Positions 1-6,289 of a DNA stretch of 10,874 nt are shown here, one piece after another (the first letter of the stretch is position 1; each line of letters opens with the position of its first letter). This stretch comes from JAGWAZ01 sp050248595 (lineage in GTDB: Bacteria > Bacteroidota > Ignavibacteria > OLB7), in NCBI GenBank assembly GCA_050248595.1, contig JBFWSB010000135.1, positions 1 to 10,874 of the forward strand, given 5' to 3'. Below the pieces are notes generated by a model that was not told the DNA's origin, did not search any database, and saw only the letters and a program-made list of their open reading frames with translations. Both the position numbers and the translations under genes were made by a program.

Positions 1-2182
1 GGAAGTCTTTTCTCTACGGATCACCCCCACAGGTGTGGGGATAGTTTCGATTCGTCGAGCCGTGTCGCTTCTTCGATCGGATCACCCCCACAGGTGTGGG
101 GATAGTTCTTTAATAGTGGTTATCCCTAACTTATGTTGCGGATCACCCCCACAGGTGTGGGGATAGTGACAATAAGAAAACGTTCTTCAACCACTACGGC
201 GGATCACCCCCACAGGTGTGGGGATAGTTTAAAGGTGCTCTCGATTTTGGTAAAGCTATCCGGATCACCCCCACAGGTGTGGGGATAGTCACTTCCGCCA
301 CGCGCTCCATGTCGGCAGTGTCGGATCACCCCCACAGGTGTGGGGATAGTGAACAGTTGTACGATGGCCACCTCTCCTAACTCGGATCACCCCCACAGGT
401 GTGGGGATAGTCGTGAGCGGGATACGCCCGGCTGGCGTCGTCACGGATCACCCCCACAGGTGTGGGGATAGTTGCGAGTGCCCAGATGAGGCTGCTGTTC
501 CGTCCGGATCACCCCCACAGGTGTGGGGATAGTATCCTCTTTGCTAAGACTGGGTCGGATTCGTACGGATCACCCCCACAGGTGTGGGGATAGTAACGCT
601 TGGATCTTGTTGCCGAGGATCTTCGACTGGATCACCCCCACAGGTGTGGGGATAGTGCGAACATCTACTCAGCCACTGGAGCAGGGGTCGGATCACCCCC
701 ACAGGTGTGGGGATAGTCACGGCGGCTTCATCCCTGCCGTGAATTCGTCCGGATCACCCCCACAGGTGTGGGGATAGTTCGGTTGGAAATCATCCTTGCT
801 GGAGTTGGTGCGGATCACCCCCACAGGTGTGGGGATAGTCGTTGGAGGTATCCTCTTCTTTAACGCCAAGGCGGATCACCCCCACAGGTGTGGGGATAGT
901 TCTCGCGCCATTGCCAGCAGCTTGTACGGCATCGGATCACCCCCACAGGTGTGGGGATAGTTCTGCGAGTTCCGCCTTCCACAACTTCCATTCCGGATCA
1001 CCCCCACAGGTGTGGGGATAGTACGATGGTACGCTCATCCTTGACACAGAAGAACGGATCACCCCCACAGGTGTGGGGATAGTTCGATGATATACGACAT
1101 TGTCCTTTTTGTTGACGGATCACCCCCACAGGTGTGGGGATAGTGTACCATTGTCCCCCTGGTCCGGGTGTGCCCTCGGATCACCCCCACAGGTGTGGGG
1201 ATAGTCATTCGCTTGAACTCGTCAGTGATGGCCTTGCCGGATCACCCCCACAGGTGTGGGGATAGTACCCTTCCCTTATCTGTATTTTAGAACTCTTACG
1301 GATCACCCCCACAGGTGTGGGGATAGTGAAGGATGTTCTTTTTGTCCTTCGTTTTTTCTTGGATCACCCCCACAGGTGTGGGGATAGTATTCCCTCAAAG
1401 AAGGAGGGACTCGTTACTCTCGGATCACCCCCACAGGTGTGGGGATAGTCGCTTGAGCTTCTCGATAACCTCTCTCTCTGGCGGATCACCCCCACAGGTG
1501 TGGGGATAGTGTGTCCATCACGTACTTCGTTCCATCGATCAGCGGATCACCCCCACAGGTGTGGGGATAGTACAGAGAAAGACGAACGTCAGCAGCAACT
1601 CTACGGATCACCCCCACAGGTGTGGGGATAGTCTGCTCACGCCAACGCTCACGACAGACAGAGCCGGATCACCCCCACAGGTGTGGGGATAGTTGTAGTC
1701 CAACGTTTCAACCCCCCAGTTCATGCGGATCACCCCCACAGGTGTGGGGATAGTATCAGGCAGAATTTCTCAGGATAGTCCGCAACCGGATCACCCCCAC
1801 AGGTGTGGGGATAGTTCATGATTTGTATTTACGTTTAATCAATAATCCTGGATCACCCCCACAGGTGTGGGGATAGTATTTGCTGATAAGCTCATCGTAT
1901 ATCGTTGGGCGGATCACCCCCACAGGTGTGGGGATAGTACCGGGGGTTGCGAGAGGAATCGCATTACGAACGGATCACCCCCACAGGTGTGGGGATAGTA
2001 CCGAGCGAGGCTTACCGAAAGCCGTTGGTCACGGATCACCCCCACAGGTGTGGGGATAGTCTCTACTCCCCGCACCCGTGTACCGGGCAATCCGGATCAC
2101 CCCCACAGGTGTGGGGATAGTGGGGCGTAGGGAGCATACTCAACCCACAAACTCGGATCACCCCCACAGGTGTGGGGATAGT
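1..2182 (-). CRISPR. Type I-E CRISPR array, 36 repeats, continues past the left edge
   Basis: Thirty-six 29-bp repeats start at 17, 78, 139 and so on, with a 61-bp period, up to 2154. There are 35 complete spacers plus a partial one at 1-16. On the plus strand each repeat is C or T, then GGATCACC, then the palindrome CCCCAC-AGGT-GTGGGG, then ATAGT. I saw no variation in the last 28 bp of any copy, so the degenerate distal end is probably outside the window. Spacers are 32 nt except two of 33 nt (595-627 and 1816-1848). Transcription is inferred to be on the minus strand. In that sense the repeat begins ACTATCCCCAC, folds as a 6-bp stem with loop ACCT, and ends with the 8 bases GTGATCCG. This matches the E. 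coli type I-E repeat layout, in which 8 nt follow the stem and become the crRNA 5' handle. The cas genes lie on the same strand directly upstream. Spacer targets cannot be identified by eye. Confidence 0.98.
2154..2182 (-). repeat. Leader-proximal (first) CRISPR repeat
   Basis: This is the repeat nearest cas2 and therefore the expected duplication site for new spacers. It is identical to the other copies. On the minus strand the junction reads CCCAGT followed by the repeat start ACTATCCCC. The newest spacer would be 2122-2153. The assignment as 'first' rests on the inferred minus-strand orientation of the array and on the position of the adaptation genes. Confidence 0.8.
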
Positions 2183-2342
2183 ACTGGGTTATTTGCCAGA
2201 ATTTAGTGATTTAGAGGAGATATGTCGTCCCAAGGGTCTTCCATCAGTTCTGCATCGATATCGGTGTATCTTCGCTTTATTAACACCCCAAATTGATGAG
2301 GCTCAGTGATGTATTCATAGGCAAGATTTAATTGGTTGTCAA
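2183..2342 (-). promoter_or_regulatory. Probable CRISPR leader, largely inside cas2
   Basis: Only 20 bp (2183-2202) separate the cas2 stop codon from the first repeat. Type I-E leaders usually need at least about 60 bp plus a promoter, so the functional leader must reach into the 3' part of cas2 unless this array is unusual. The stretch contains a promoter-like pair (2314-2342). It also has a weak match to the IHF consensus at 2199-2211, AATCACTAAATTC on the minus strand, matching 7 of 9 defined positions. This match spans the cas2 stop codon and ends 16 bp from the repeat, roughly where IHF binds in the E. coli leader. A 4-bp inverted repeat, CTGG/CCAG, lies just before the repeat. Location is inferred from array orientation; function is not shown. 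Confidence 0.5.
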
Positions 2343-2658
2343 AGAACATTCTGCTGTTATTTCTAACTCCTCCTTTTTTAGGTTCAAAAGGCCGCATTAT
2401 TAACCATATCCCTTCGGCATTGAAGGGGATTCTTTCCGTTGCATTGTGCCATCGAATATCAAATCCCTGTTCGTTGTTTGTTCTCCAGATCTGATATAAA
2501 GTTCCATCGGCTATACGATCTAAGCAACGCTGCCAAAGGCGATCTCGAACCATTCCTGAAACTCGCCCAACAAAGATCCCAGCTTTCAGTTCAATAAGCC
2601 ATCGACTTAACTCTCCGCGCAATGAAGGCGTTACGCGTTCAAGAATCATTACTGTCAT
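2203..2658 (-). CDS. cas2: Cas2 (type I-E) with a 61-residue C-terminal extension
   Basis: Cas2 is the dimeric structural core of the Cas1-Cas2 integrase that inserts new spacers. Residues 1-90 are typical type I-E Cas2: an N-terminal beta strand (MTVMILERVTP), then LRGELSRWLIELKAGIFVG, then SGMVRDRLW, then the WRTNNEQGFDI strand, ending at WLIMRP. This aligns along its length with the roughly 94-aa E. coli protein. The ATG at 2658 was chosen because it gives the family N-terminus; a second ATG at 2649 is possible. The open frame extends further upstream to 2751, but that part is not Cas2-like and lies in cas1. The start overlaps the cas1 end by 20 bp, suggesting translational coupling. Residues 91-151 (FEPKKGGVRN to SPLNH, nt 2206-2388) are an extension I do not recognise. 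It has no DEDDh exonuclease motif, unlike the known Cas2-DnaQ fusions. The frame ends 20 bp from the array. Confidence 0.93.
   Translation of the reverse strand: MTVMILERVTPSLRGELSRWLIELKAGIFVGRVSGMVRDRLWQRCLDRIADGTLYQIWRTNNEQGFDIRWHNATERIPFNAEGIWLIMRPFEPKKGGVRNNSRMFFDNQLNLAYEYITEPHQFGVLIKRRYTDIDAELMEDPWDDISPLNH
2314..2342 (-). promoter_or_regulatory. Candidate sigma70-type promoter for the array, within cas2
   Basis: On the minus strand a perfect -35 hexamer TTGACA (2342-2337) is followed by exactly 17 bp and then TATGAA (2319-2314), a 4-of-6 match to TATAAT. Transcription would start near 2307 and run leftward, giving about 125 nt of leader RNA before the first repeat. The site lies inside the coding sequence of the Cas2 C-terminal extension, in the part encoding FDNQLNLAYE. 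Spacing and orientation are right for driving pre-crRNA. A chance match is possible in sequence of this composition. Confidence 0.5.
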
Positions 2659-3598
2659 AATCCTCTGTTTCTGTGTCTTGATGGATTGCTTTCTCAGGTG
2701 GAGTCCACCAAGCAGTCGGGCGTGCTGGATCCTCATCAAGGTCAAAGCCATCTGGTAGTATTTCAGATTCTACGGTAAGTATCTTCTCAATATCGGTGAC
2801 TATCCTGCTAAGGATTTTGAGATTTCGAAAACCTTGACGACATCTTGCTCTTACTGTACTTTCAAGTGCTGAGGGATTTTCTGCTGCAGTGGCAAATGCA
2901 ATTGGTATAGTAACAACTGCTTTATAGAGGTCGGCTATGTCGTAGACAAACGCAAGCTGCGTCCCTTGATGAATAAATCCGAGTCCTGTCGAGTAGCCAG
3001 CAGATACGATTGCAGCGTGACAAACTCCGTTCAAACAAGCATTTGCGGCAGAAAGTGCACGGTTGGGGGCATCTGATTCCTCCCATTTACCTCGATTGTA
3101 GTTGCGCCCTTTCCATGTAATGCCATACTTCTTAGCAGCCTCAGCATAAGCATCACGGACGCGTGCTCCTTCCATGCCACGGAGTTGTTCAATGCTAAGT
3201 TTTTGTGGAATCCCTTCCTTGAATCTGGTTCTATACATCCGTTCCACTACTACCAGTCGAGAGGTGGGGTCTGAGGCAAGTGCTGCTTGGCGTTGTAGGG
3301 CGTATGCTTTTCTAGTTTCTCCCATTCCTTGAGCATAAAATCGCACTCCTTCTTCGCCACTCCAGATTACCAGACAACCTGAACGAGCCAGAGAGGCAAT
3401 AGCAGAATGTGTGATTGATGTGCCAGGCCCAAGCATGAGAGTTGTGATTGAGGCGACTGGTAGCAATGTGCTTCCCTTAATTGTGATGTATTCTATGCCG
3501 AGTTTCGTTTGCTCAATACGTCCTCGTTCAAGGTAGAGATAAGAGAGTGAATCTCTAATCTTTGGAAGGTCTTTCAAGTTCCCTTGTTGTATAGCCAT
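2639..3598 (-). CDS. cas1: Cas1 integrase (type I-E)
   Basis: Cas1 is the metal-dependent integrase of spacer acquisition and works as Cas1(4)-Cas2(2). Starting at the ATG at 3598 (MAIQQGNLKDLP) it has 319 residues, against about 305 in E. coli. With that start the catalytic residues are Glu143 (in LRGMEGARVRDAYA), His210 (in GFIHQGT) and Asp223 (in FVYDIADLYK), each just two positions from E. coli E141, H208 and D221. The N-terminal beta domain (about 20-90) contains YLERGRIEQ and LMLGPGTSITHSA. The all-alpha catalytic domain follows. The C-terminus is a Pro/acidic tail ending DYDSNDS. The frame is open to an ATG at 3652, but that codon lies inside an inverted repeat and the 18 extra residues are not family-like, so I prefer 3598, which has a weak GAGAAG Shine-Dalgarno. 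The 3' end overlaps cas2. Confidence 0.96.
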   Translation of the reverse strand: MAIQQGNLKDLPKIRDSLSYLYLERGRIEQTKLGIEYITIKGSTLLPVASITTLMLGPGTSITHSAIASLARSGCLVIWSGEEGVRFYAQGMGETRKAYALQRQAALASDPTSRLVVVERMYRTRFKEGIPQKLSIEQLRGMEGARVRDAYAEAAKKYGITWKGRNYNRGKWEESDAPNRALSAANACLNGVCHAAIVSAGYSTGLGFIHQGTQLAFVYDIADLYKAVVTIPIAFATAAENPSALESTVRARCRQGFRNLKILSRIVTDIEKILTVESEILPDGFDLDEDPARPTAWWTPPEKAIHQDTETEDYDSNDS

Positions 3599-3640
3599 GT
3601 TGCTTCTCAGTCGATTGCTATTACTGTTAGTGAACATAGT

Positions 3641-3670
3641 ACGCAGGGACATGATTGCATGTCCCTGCGT
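3641..3670 (-). other. Perfect 13-bp inverted repeat (hairpin) between cas6e and cas1
   Basis: Arms 3641-3653 (ACGCAGGGACATG) and 3658-3670 are exact reverse complements separated by a 4-base loop ATTG. In the operon mRNA this would form a strong stem-loop about 40 nt before the preferred cas1 start. It is not a standard terminator for the operon, because the downstream minus-strand sequence (ACTATGTTCAC) has no U tract. On the plus strand it is followed by GTTGTTTTAT, so it could stop antisense transcription. Identical 7-bp direct repeats ATAGTAC occur at 3636-3642 (overlapping the arm by 2 bp) and 3679-3685. It may separate expression of the interference and adaptation genes, as an attenuator, RNA-processing site or stability element; this is inference. 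Confidence 0.75.
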
Positions 3671-3698
3671 GTTGTTTTATAGTACACTATCAAAGTTC

Positions 3699-4322
3699 TC
3701 AAGTCCGAGCAAGGCTGAGTAAACCAAATCCGAAGGCCTTCCCCGAGCCAATTCCTGAGGCTAATGCTTGATTCAGAAGTTCTGGATTATCTACTTGAAG
3801 AAATCCATCAAAACGAACACCAAACAAAGGAAGGGAGGTCTTCCGTTCGTGGGATGGAACGACGTCTTTCCCTTCGCCAACTCTGAATGTATGTGCGTTG
3901 CAAGCCATTACTGTAAAGCCGTGCAGGTTCCCTTTTCGCTCGATCCAAGAGAAATACTCTTGCTCTTGGATCAAAGGAATTCGTTTTCCTTCAGATTTTT
4001 TTGTTGGATTTGCAGATAATCTAAAGCCGAGATTCTGAGATTTAGATAAGACTGGATTGAATGTTTTTAGTTCTGGTGTTTCCAGCAGATACGACTTTGG
4101 AAGTTGATTCCAGTCTGGTTCCAGTGAAGAAGATTGAGCCAGAACTATTGGAGCTGACACTGGGCTCTGTTGTGTCTCGACGCGGAACAGTAGTCGGTTT
4201 TCATCAGGTGCGATCTTATCCGGAAAGGCCTTCATCAACGTGCGATGAAGTTCGTATGGCCGAGCAAGATCCTTTCGTACTTGGTTACTACGAGGATTCA
4301 GTAACAGTTTAGCCAGATACAT
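3699..4322 (-). CDS. cas6e: Cas6e crRNA-processing endoribonuclease (CasE)
   Basis: Cas6e cleaves the pre-crRNA at the 3' base of each repeat hairpin and stays bound as the head of Cascade. The 207 residues match the family (199 in E. coli). It starts MYLAKLLLNP like E. coli MYLSK, has the catalytic histidine at position 26 with Tyr23 in YELHRTL, and shows FRLSANPTKK (RAMP-fold strand) and RIPLIQEQEYFSWIERKG in the middle. It ends with the glycine-rich loop GIGSGKAFGFGLLSLA (190-205), nearly the same as in E. coli. Its substrate here should be the repeat stem CCCCAC/GTGGGG. The start overlaps the cas5e end by 14 bp and is preceded by an ideal Shine-Dalgarno. A 40-100 bp gap with a hairpin follows before cas1, so this is the last gene of the packed Cascade block. 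Confidence 0.96.
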   Translation of the reverse strand: MYLAKLLLNPRSNQVRKDLARPYELHRTLMKAFPDKIAPDENRLLFRVETQQSPVSAPIVLAQSSSLEPDWNQLPKSYLLETPELKTFNPVLSKSQNLGFRLSANPTKKSEGKRIPLIQEQEYFSWIERKGNLHGFTVMACNAHTFRVGEGKDVVPSHERKTSLPLFGVRFDGFLQVDNPELLNQALASGIGSGKAFGFGLLSLART

Positions 4323-5010
4323 CGGTTACCTCCTCGACATCTACTGGTGTCGGGATATAGCTAACGAAGACTTCACGTAGCGTAAACTTCCGTTCTGAGA
4401 ACGATACAGGATGATCCGGACGAATCAATTTTGTGTTCTCATTACCGGTGATCGGGCTTCCGGCATCAACTATCATTCGGAGTTGTTGTGGAACTTCTTG
4501 TGCGTTACCGGCTTTCCAGGGATACATGCTGAGTGCCGTCTCAAGATCACACTCCTGAATTCCATCGACAGTGCTCACTGGTTCGCCTGGAAAGAAGGAC
4601 TTTCGACCAAGAAAGAGAGGCCATTTGGGAGCTTTGAGTGCTTTGTCTAACGATTCGAGGAACGAGCGATCTATGCTTTCTAATCCAACGAGAAACCTTG
4701 CATCAGCCAAGTAGTAACGTGGTGATAAGGTTGCTGTTCCTGCCACGAGAGTTTCTGATCCTTTCTCTTTTTTCCAACGCTGAGCTGTCTGGTAGTCTTT
4801 ACGCATCTGGCCTTCTCTGTCTACTCTCACTCCCATTCTGAGTGCAGAAAGATCGTCGACCGATTCATCTCTCCGTCTCCCAAGAGCAGAGGCGAGTATT
4901 CCTACCACTCCACTTTTTGTTGGTTCTGTAAGTGTGTCCCGATGCTCGAATCGACTTTGGACTCCCCACGATTGCATCGGACCAGCAAGTCGAATTAAGA
5001 GGGTGTTCAT
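4309..5010 (-). CDS. cas5e: Cas5e, Cascade subunit (CasD)
   Basis: Cas5e caps the 5' end of the crRNA in Cascade and contacts the repeat-derived handle and Cse1. The ATG at 5010 gives 233 residues (224 in E. coli) beginning MNTLLIRLAGPMQSWG, the family signature (E. coli: LILRLAGPMQAWG). The in-frame ATG 8 codons further upstream adds nothing family-like. Other family segments are PTKSGVVGILASALG, the RKDYQTAQRWKK region, YYLADARFLVGL (E. coli YLCDASFTVAL) and WPLFLGRKSFFPGEPV (E. coli YTPYLGRRSCP). The start overlaps the cas7e stop as ATGA (4-bp overlap), typical of translational coupling and equal stoichiometric control. There is only a weak GGGGA sequence 10 nt upstream. The C-terminal end is acidic (VDVEEVTDVSG) and encodes the cas6e ribosome binding site. 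Confidence 0.95.
   Translation of the reverse strand: MNTLLIRLAGPMQSWGVQSRFEHRDTLTEPTKSGVVGILASALGRRRDESVDDLSALRMGVRVDREGQMRKDYQTAQRWKKEKGSETLVAGTATLSPRYYLADARFLVGLESIDRSFLESLDKALKAPKWPLFLGRKSFFPGEPVSTVDGIQECDLETALSMYPWKAGNAQEVPQQLRMIVDAGSPITGNENTKLIRPDHPVSFSERKFTLREVFVSYIPTPVDVEEVTDVSG
4329..4334 (-). promoter_or_regulatory. Strong ribosome binding site for cas6e
   Basis: AGGAGG on the minus strand lies 6 nt before the cas6e ATG at 4322, inside the 3' end of cas5e. It is the best Shine-Dalgarno among the starts I inspected and fixes the cas6e start despite the 14-bp overlap with cas5e. Confidence 0.8.
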
Positions 5011-6248
5011 GCCACACCATTCCCCGACATCCAAATGCTGTCGATGGTTGCCATTGTTTGGTCGACCAAGTGGTTGAGGTTCTTACACCGATGGTCAGCA
5101 AGATGTTCAAGCGGCTCAGTAGCATTTGATACTGACATTGCGAATGGATGCGTTCCATTTGAACCATAAGCTTCGGCAAGTTTTTTCCAGTGCGTATCGA
5201 GTGCGGAGATTGATTTGTCGACTAAGCTCAGCTTCTCCGACGGACGAATCGGTTGTTCAAAGGCATTTGCCAGAGACATCGGGCTTGAGCCTTTCTCTCT
5301 AAGAACAGTCATCACAAAAGATGGGGGAGTGTGGGCTGCAAATGAATTTTGCTTGCCACTTGGAATAGCAGCTACAGCACCACGAATAAAAGCTCGAGCA
5401 CCTTCCTTTGCAAGATCTTGTTCTCCTCCAAGATTCTCAGCAAGCTGGTCAAGATCGATCACTGCATAGCGATAAAAACAACTGGAATTATAGCCGACGG
5501 TTCCAATCATTCCAGCACCCGTCTCTTCATCTGGATTCAGATCATCAACAGCCGTGAAGTAATCAAACTCCATCGAAACTCTGTTTGTACTGATTGCGTG
5601 AGCTACTTGGCAGGCGGCGTCAATATTGAGGATCGGTTGTTCGGCAAGCATCCGACCAAACAGAGCAATGTCTACTGATCCAACATATCCCTTGTGATCA
5701 TTTAGGTATGTTTTAACAAGATCGGCAATAGAGTCTTCAAGTGCTTTCTCAGCGTTCTTTTCTGCATCCTTTTCGGCCTTTGATTTCTTCTTCGAGCCTT
5801 CGTCATCCTCTCCGTCTGATTTTACTGCAAGCCAGGCTGATAGTGCCGGTGATATTGCTTCCCAATTCTCTTCAACTCGGGTAGCAATGCTTTCCAGTTC
5901 ATCATTCCCTACATAGAATAGAACGTTAGTCTTTCCTTCGTCATCAGTTCTTGCGATAAGGCGTGAAATAACTGCACTGGCTACTGCTTTTGCTTCTTCA
6001 GCTTCTTTGCCATGCTCAGCCTGAAGCTTATCTGCGATTACTTTAACTGCCCTTTTTGTTCGTTTGCCAATTCTTCCGCTAAGCTCATTTGCGAATTCAT
6101 CTGACATCCTAATGCTTCTCTTCAGACATTGTGATGATATACGTGCCCGGCGATAGCCACCGAACTCCGTGTCTTTTGGCGATCCAGTATCGTCTCGATT
6201 TAGATTGTGCGGTGGGAAATTTTGGAGAATGTGAAGTTCAAGTTTCAT
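5007..6248 (-). CDS. cas7e: Cas7e, Cascade backbone subunit (CasC) with a charged insert
   Basis: Cas7e forms the six-subunit helical backbone that grips the crRNA spacer. Family motifs are present in order: NLNRDD (15-20), FGGYRRARISSQCLKRSIR (29-47), YVGSVDIALFGRM (188-200), VAHAIS and FDYFTAVDDL (215-237), SSCFYRYAVIDLDQLAENLGG (255-275) and SPMSLANAFEQP (322-333). The length is 413 residues against 363 in E. coli. Much of the excess is a Lys/Glu/Asp-rich stretch at 144-172 (from SDGEDDEGSKKKSK to EKALED, nt 5733-5819), probably a helical or disordered insertion in the variable region before the VDIALFGRM strand. No Shine-Dalgarno is visible before the ATG at 6248; the preceding minus-strand sequence contains a TTTTTTT run and ends AACTACT. 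The gene lies 41 bp downstream of cse2. Confidence 0.95.
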   Translation of the reverse strand: MKLELHILQNFPPHNLNRDDTGSPKDTEFGGYRRARISSQCLKRSIRMSDEFANELSGRIGKRTKRAVKVIADKLQAEHGKEAEEAKAVASAVISRLIARTDDEGKTNVLFYVGNDELESIATRVEENWEAISPALSAWLAVKSDGEDDEGSKKKSKAEKDAEKNAEKALEDSIADLVKTYLNDHKGYVGSVDIALFGRMLAEQPILNIDAACQVAHAISTNRVSMEFDYFTAVDDLNPDEETGAGMIGTVGYNSSCFYRYAVIDLDQLAENLGGEQDLAKEGARAFIRGAVAAIPSGKQNSFAAHTPPSFVMTVLREKGSSPMSLANAFEQPIRPSEKLSLVDKSISALDTHWKKLAEAYGSNGTHPFAMSVSNATEPLEHLADHRCKNLNHLVDQTMATIDSIWMSGNGVA

Positions 6249-6289
6249 AGTAGTTCTAAGAAAAAAAGTTGATGGTTAAAGGTCTTGAA
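6249..6289 (-). other. Short intergenic gap cse2-cas7e
   Basis: This 41-bp spacer carries a TTTTTTTC run on the transcribed strand but no stem-loop before it, so I do not call a terminator. It also lacks a recognisable ribosome binding site for cas7e. The bases just before the ATG (ACTACT) resemble those before cse2 (TCTACT). Cas7 is needed in six copies per complex, so its translation must be efficient despite this; the mechanism is not visible. Confidence 0.5.

Noticed and set aside
719..742. Inverted repeat CACGGC/GCCGTG inside a spacer
   Set aside because: Short 6-bp arms within one unique spacer; expected occasionally by chance and inherited from the target.
523..777. Open frame across the CRISPR array with a repeated DHPHRCGDS peptide
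   Set aside because: The repeated peptide is simply the CRISPR repeat translated; the frame has no gene-like properties.
1755..1786. Spacer containing GGATAGTCCG, resembling the repeat end
   Set aside because: Only about seven bases match the repeat and the spacer has normal length and boundaries, so it is probably chance.
2659..2751. Longer cas2 frame starting at 2751
   Set aside because: The additional 31 residues overlap cas1 coding sequence and do not resemble Cas2; the ATG at 2658 gives the family N-terminus.
3641..3670. The hairpin as an intrinsic terminator of the cas operon after cas6e
   Set aside because: On the operon strand there is no T tract after the stem, and cas1-cas2 downstream would be cut off with no clear promoter of their own.
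3671..3730. A separate promoter for cas1-cas2 (TACTAT or TATAAA on the minus strand)
   Set aside because: The -10-like bases are present, but I found no -35 at acceptable spacing, so the evidence is too weak to annotate.
4061..4312. Plus-strand open frames opposite cas6e, cas5e, cas7e, cse1 and cas3
   Set aside because: They overlap well-supported minus-strand genes, are short and match no family I recognise.
6255..6275. Terminator suggested by the TTTTTTT run between cse2 and cas7e
   Set aside because: No stem-loop precedes the run, and termination there would silence the Cas7 backbone gene.
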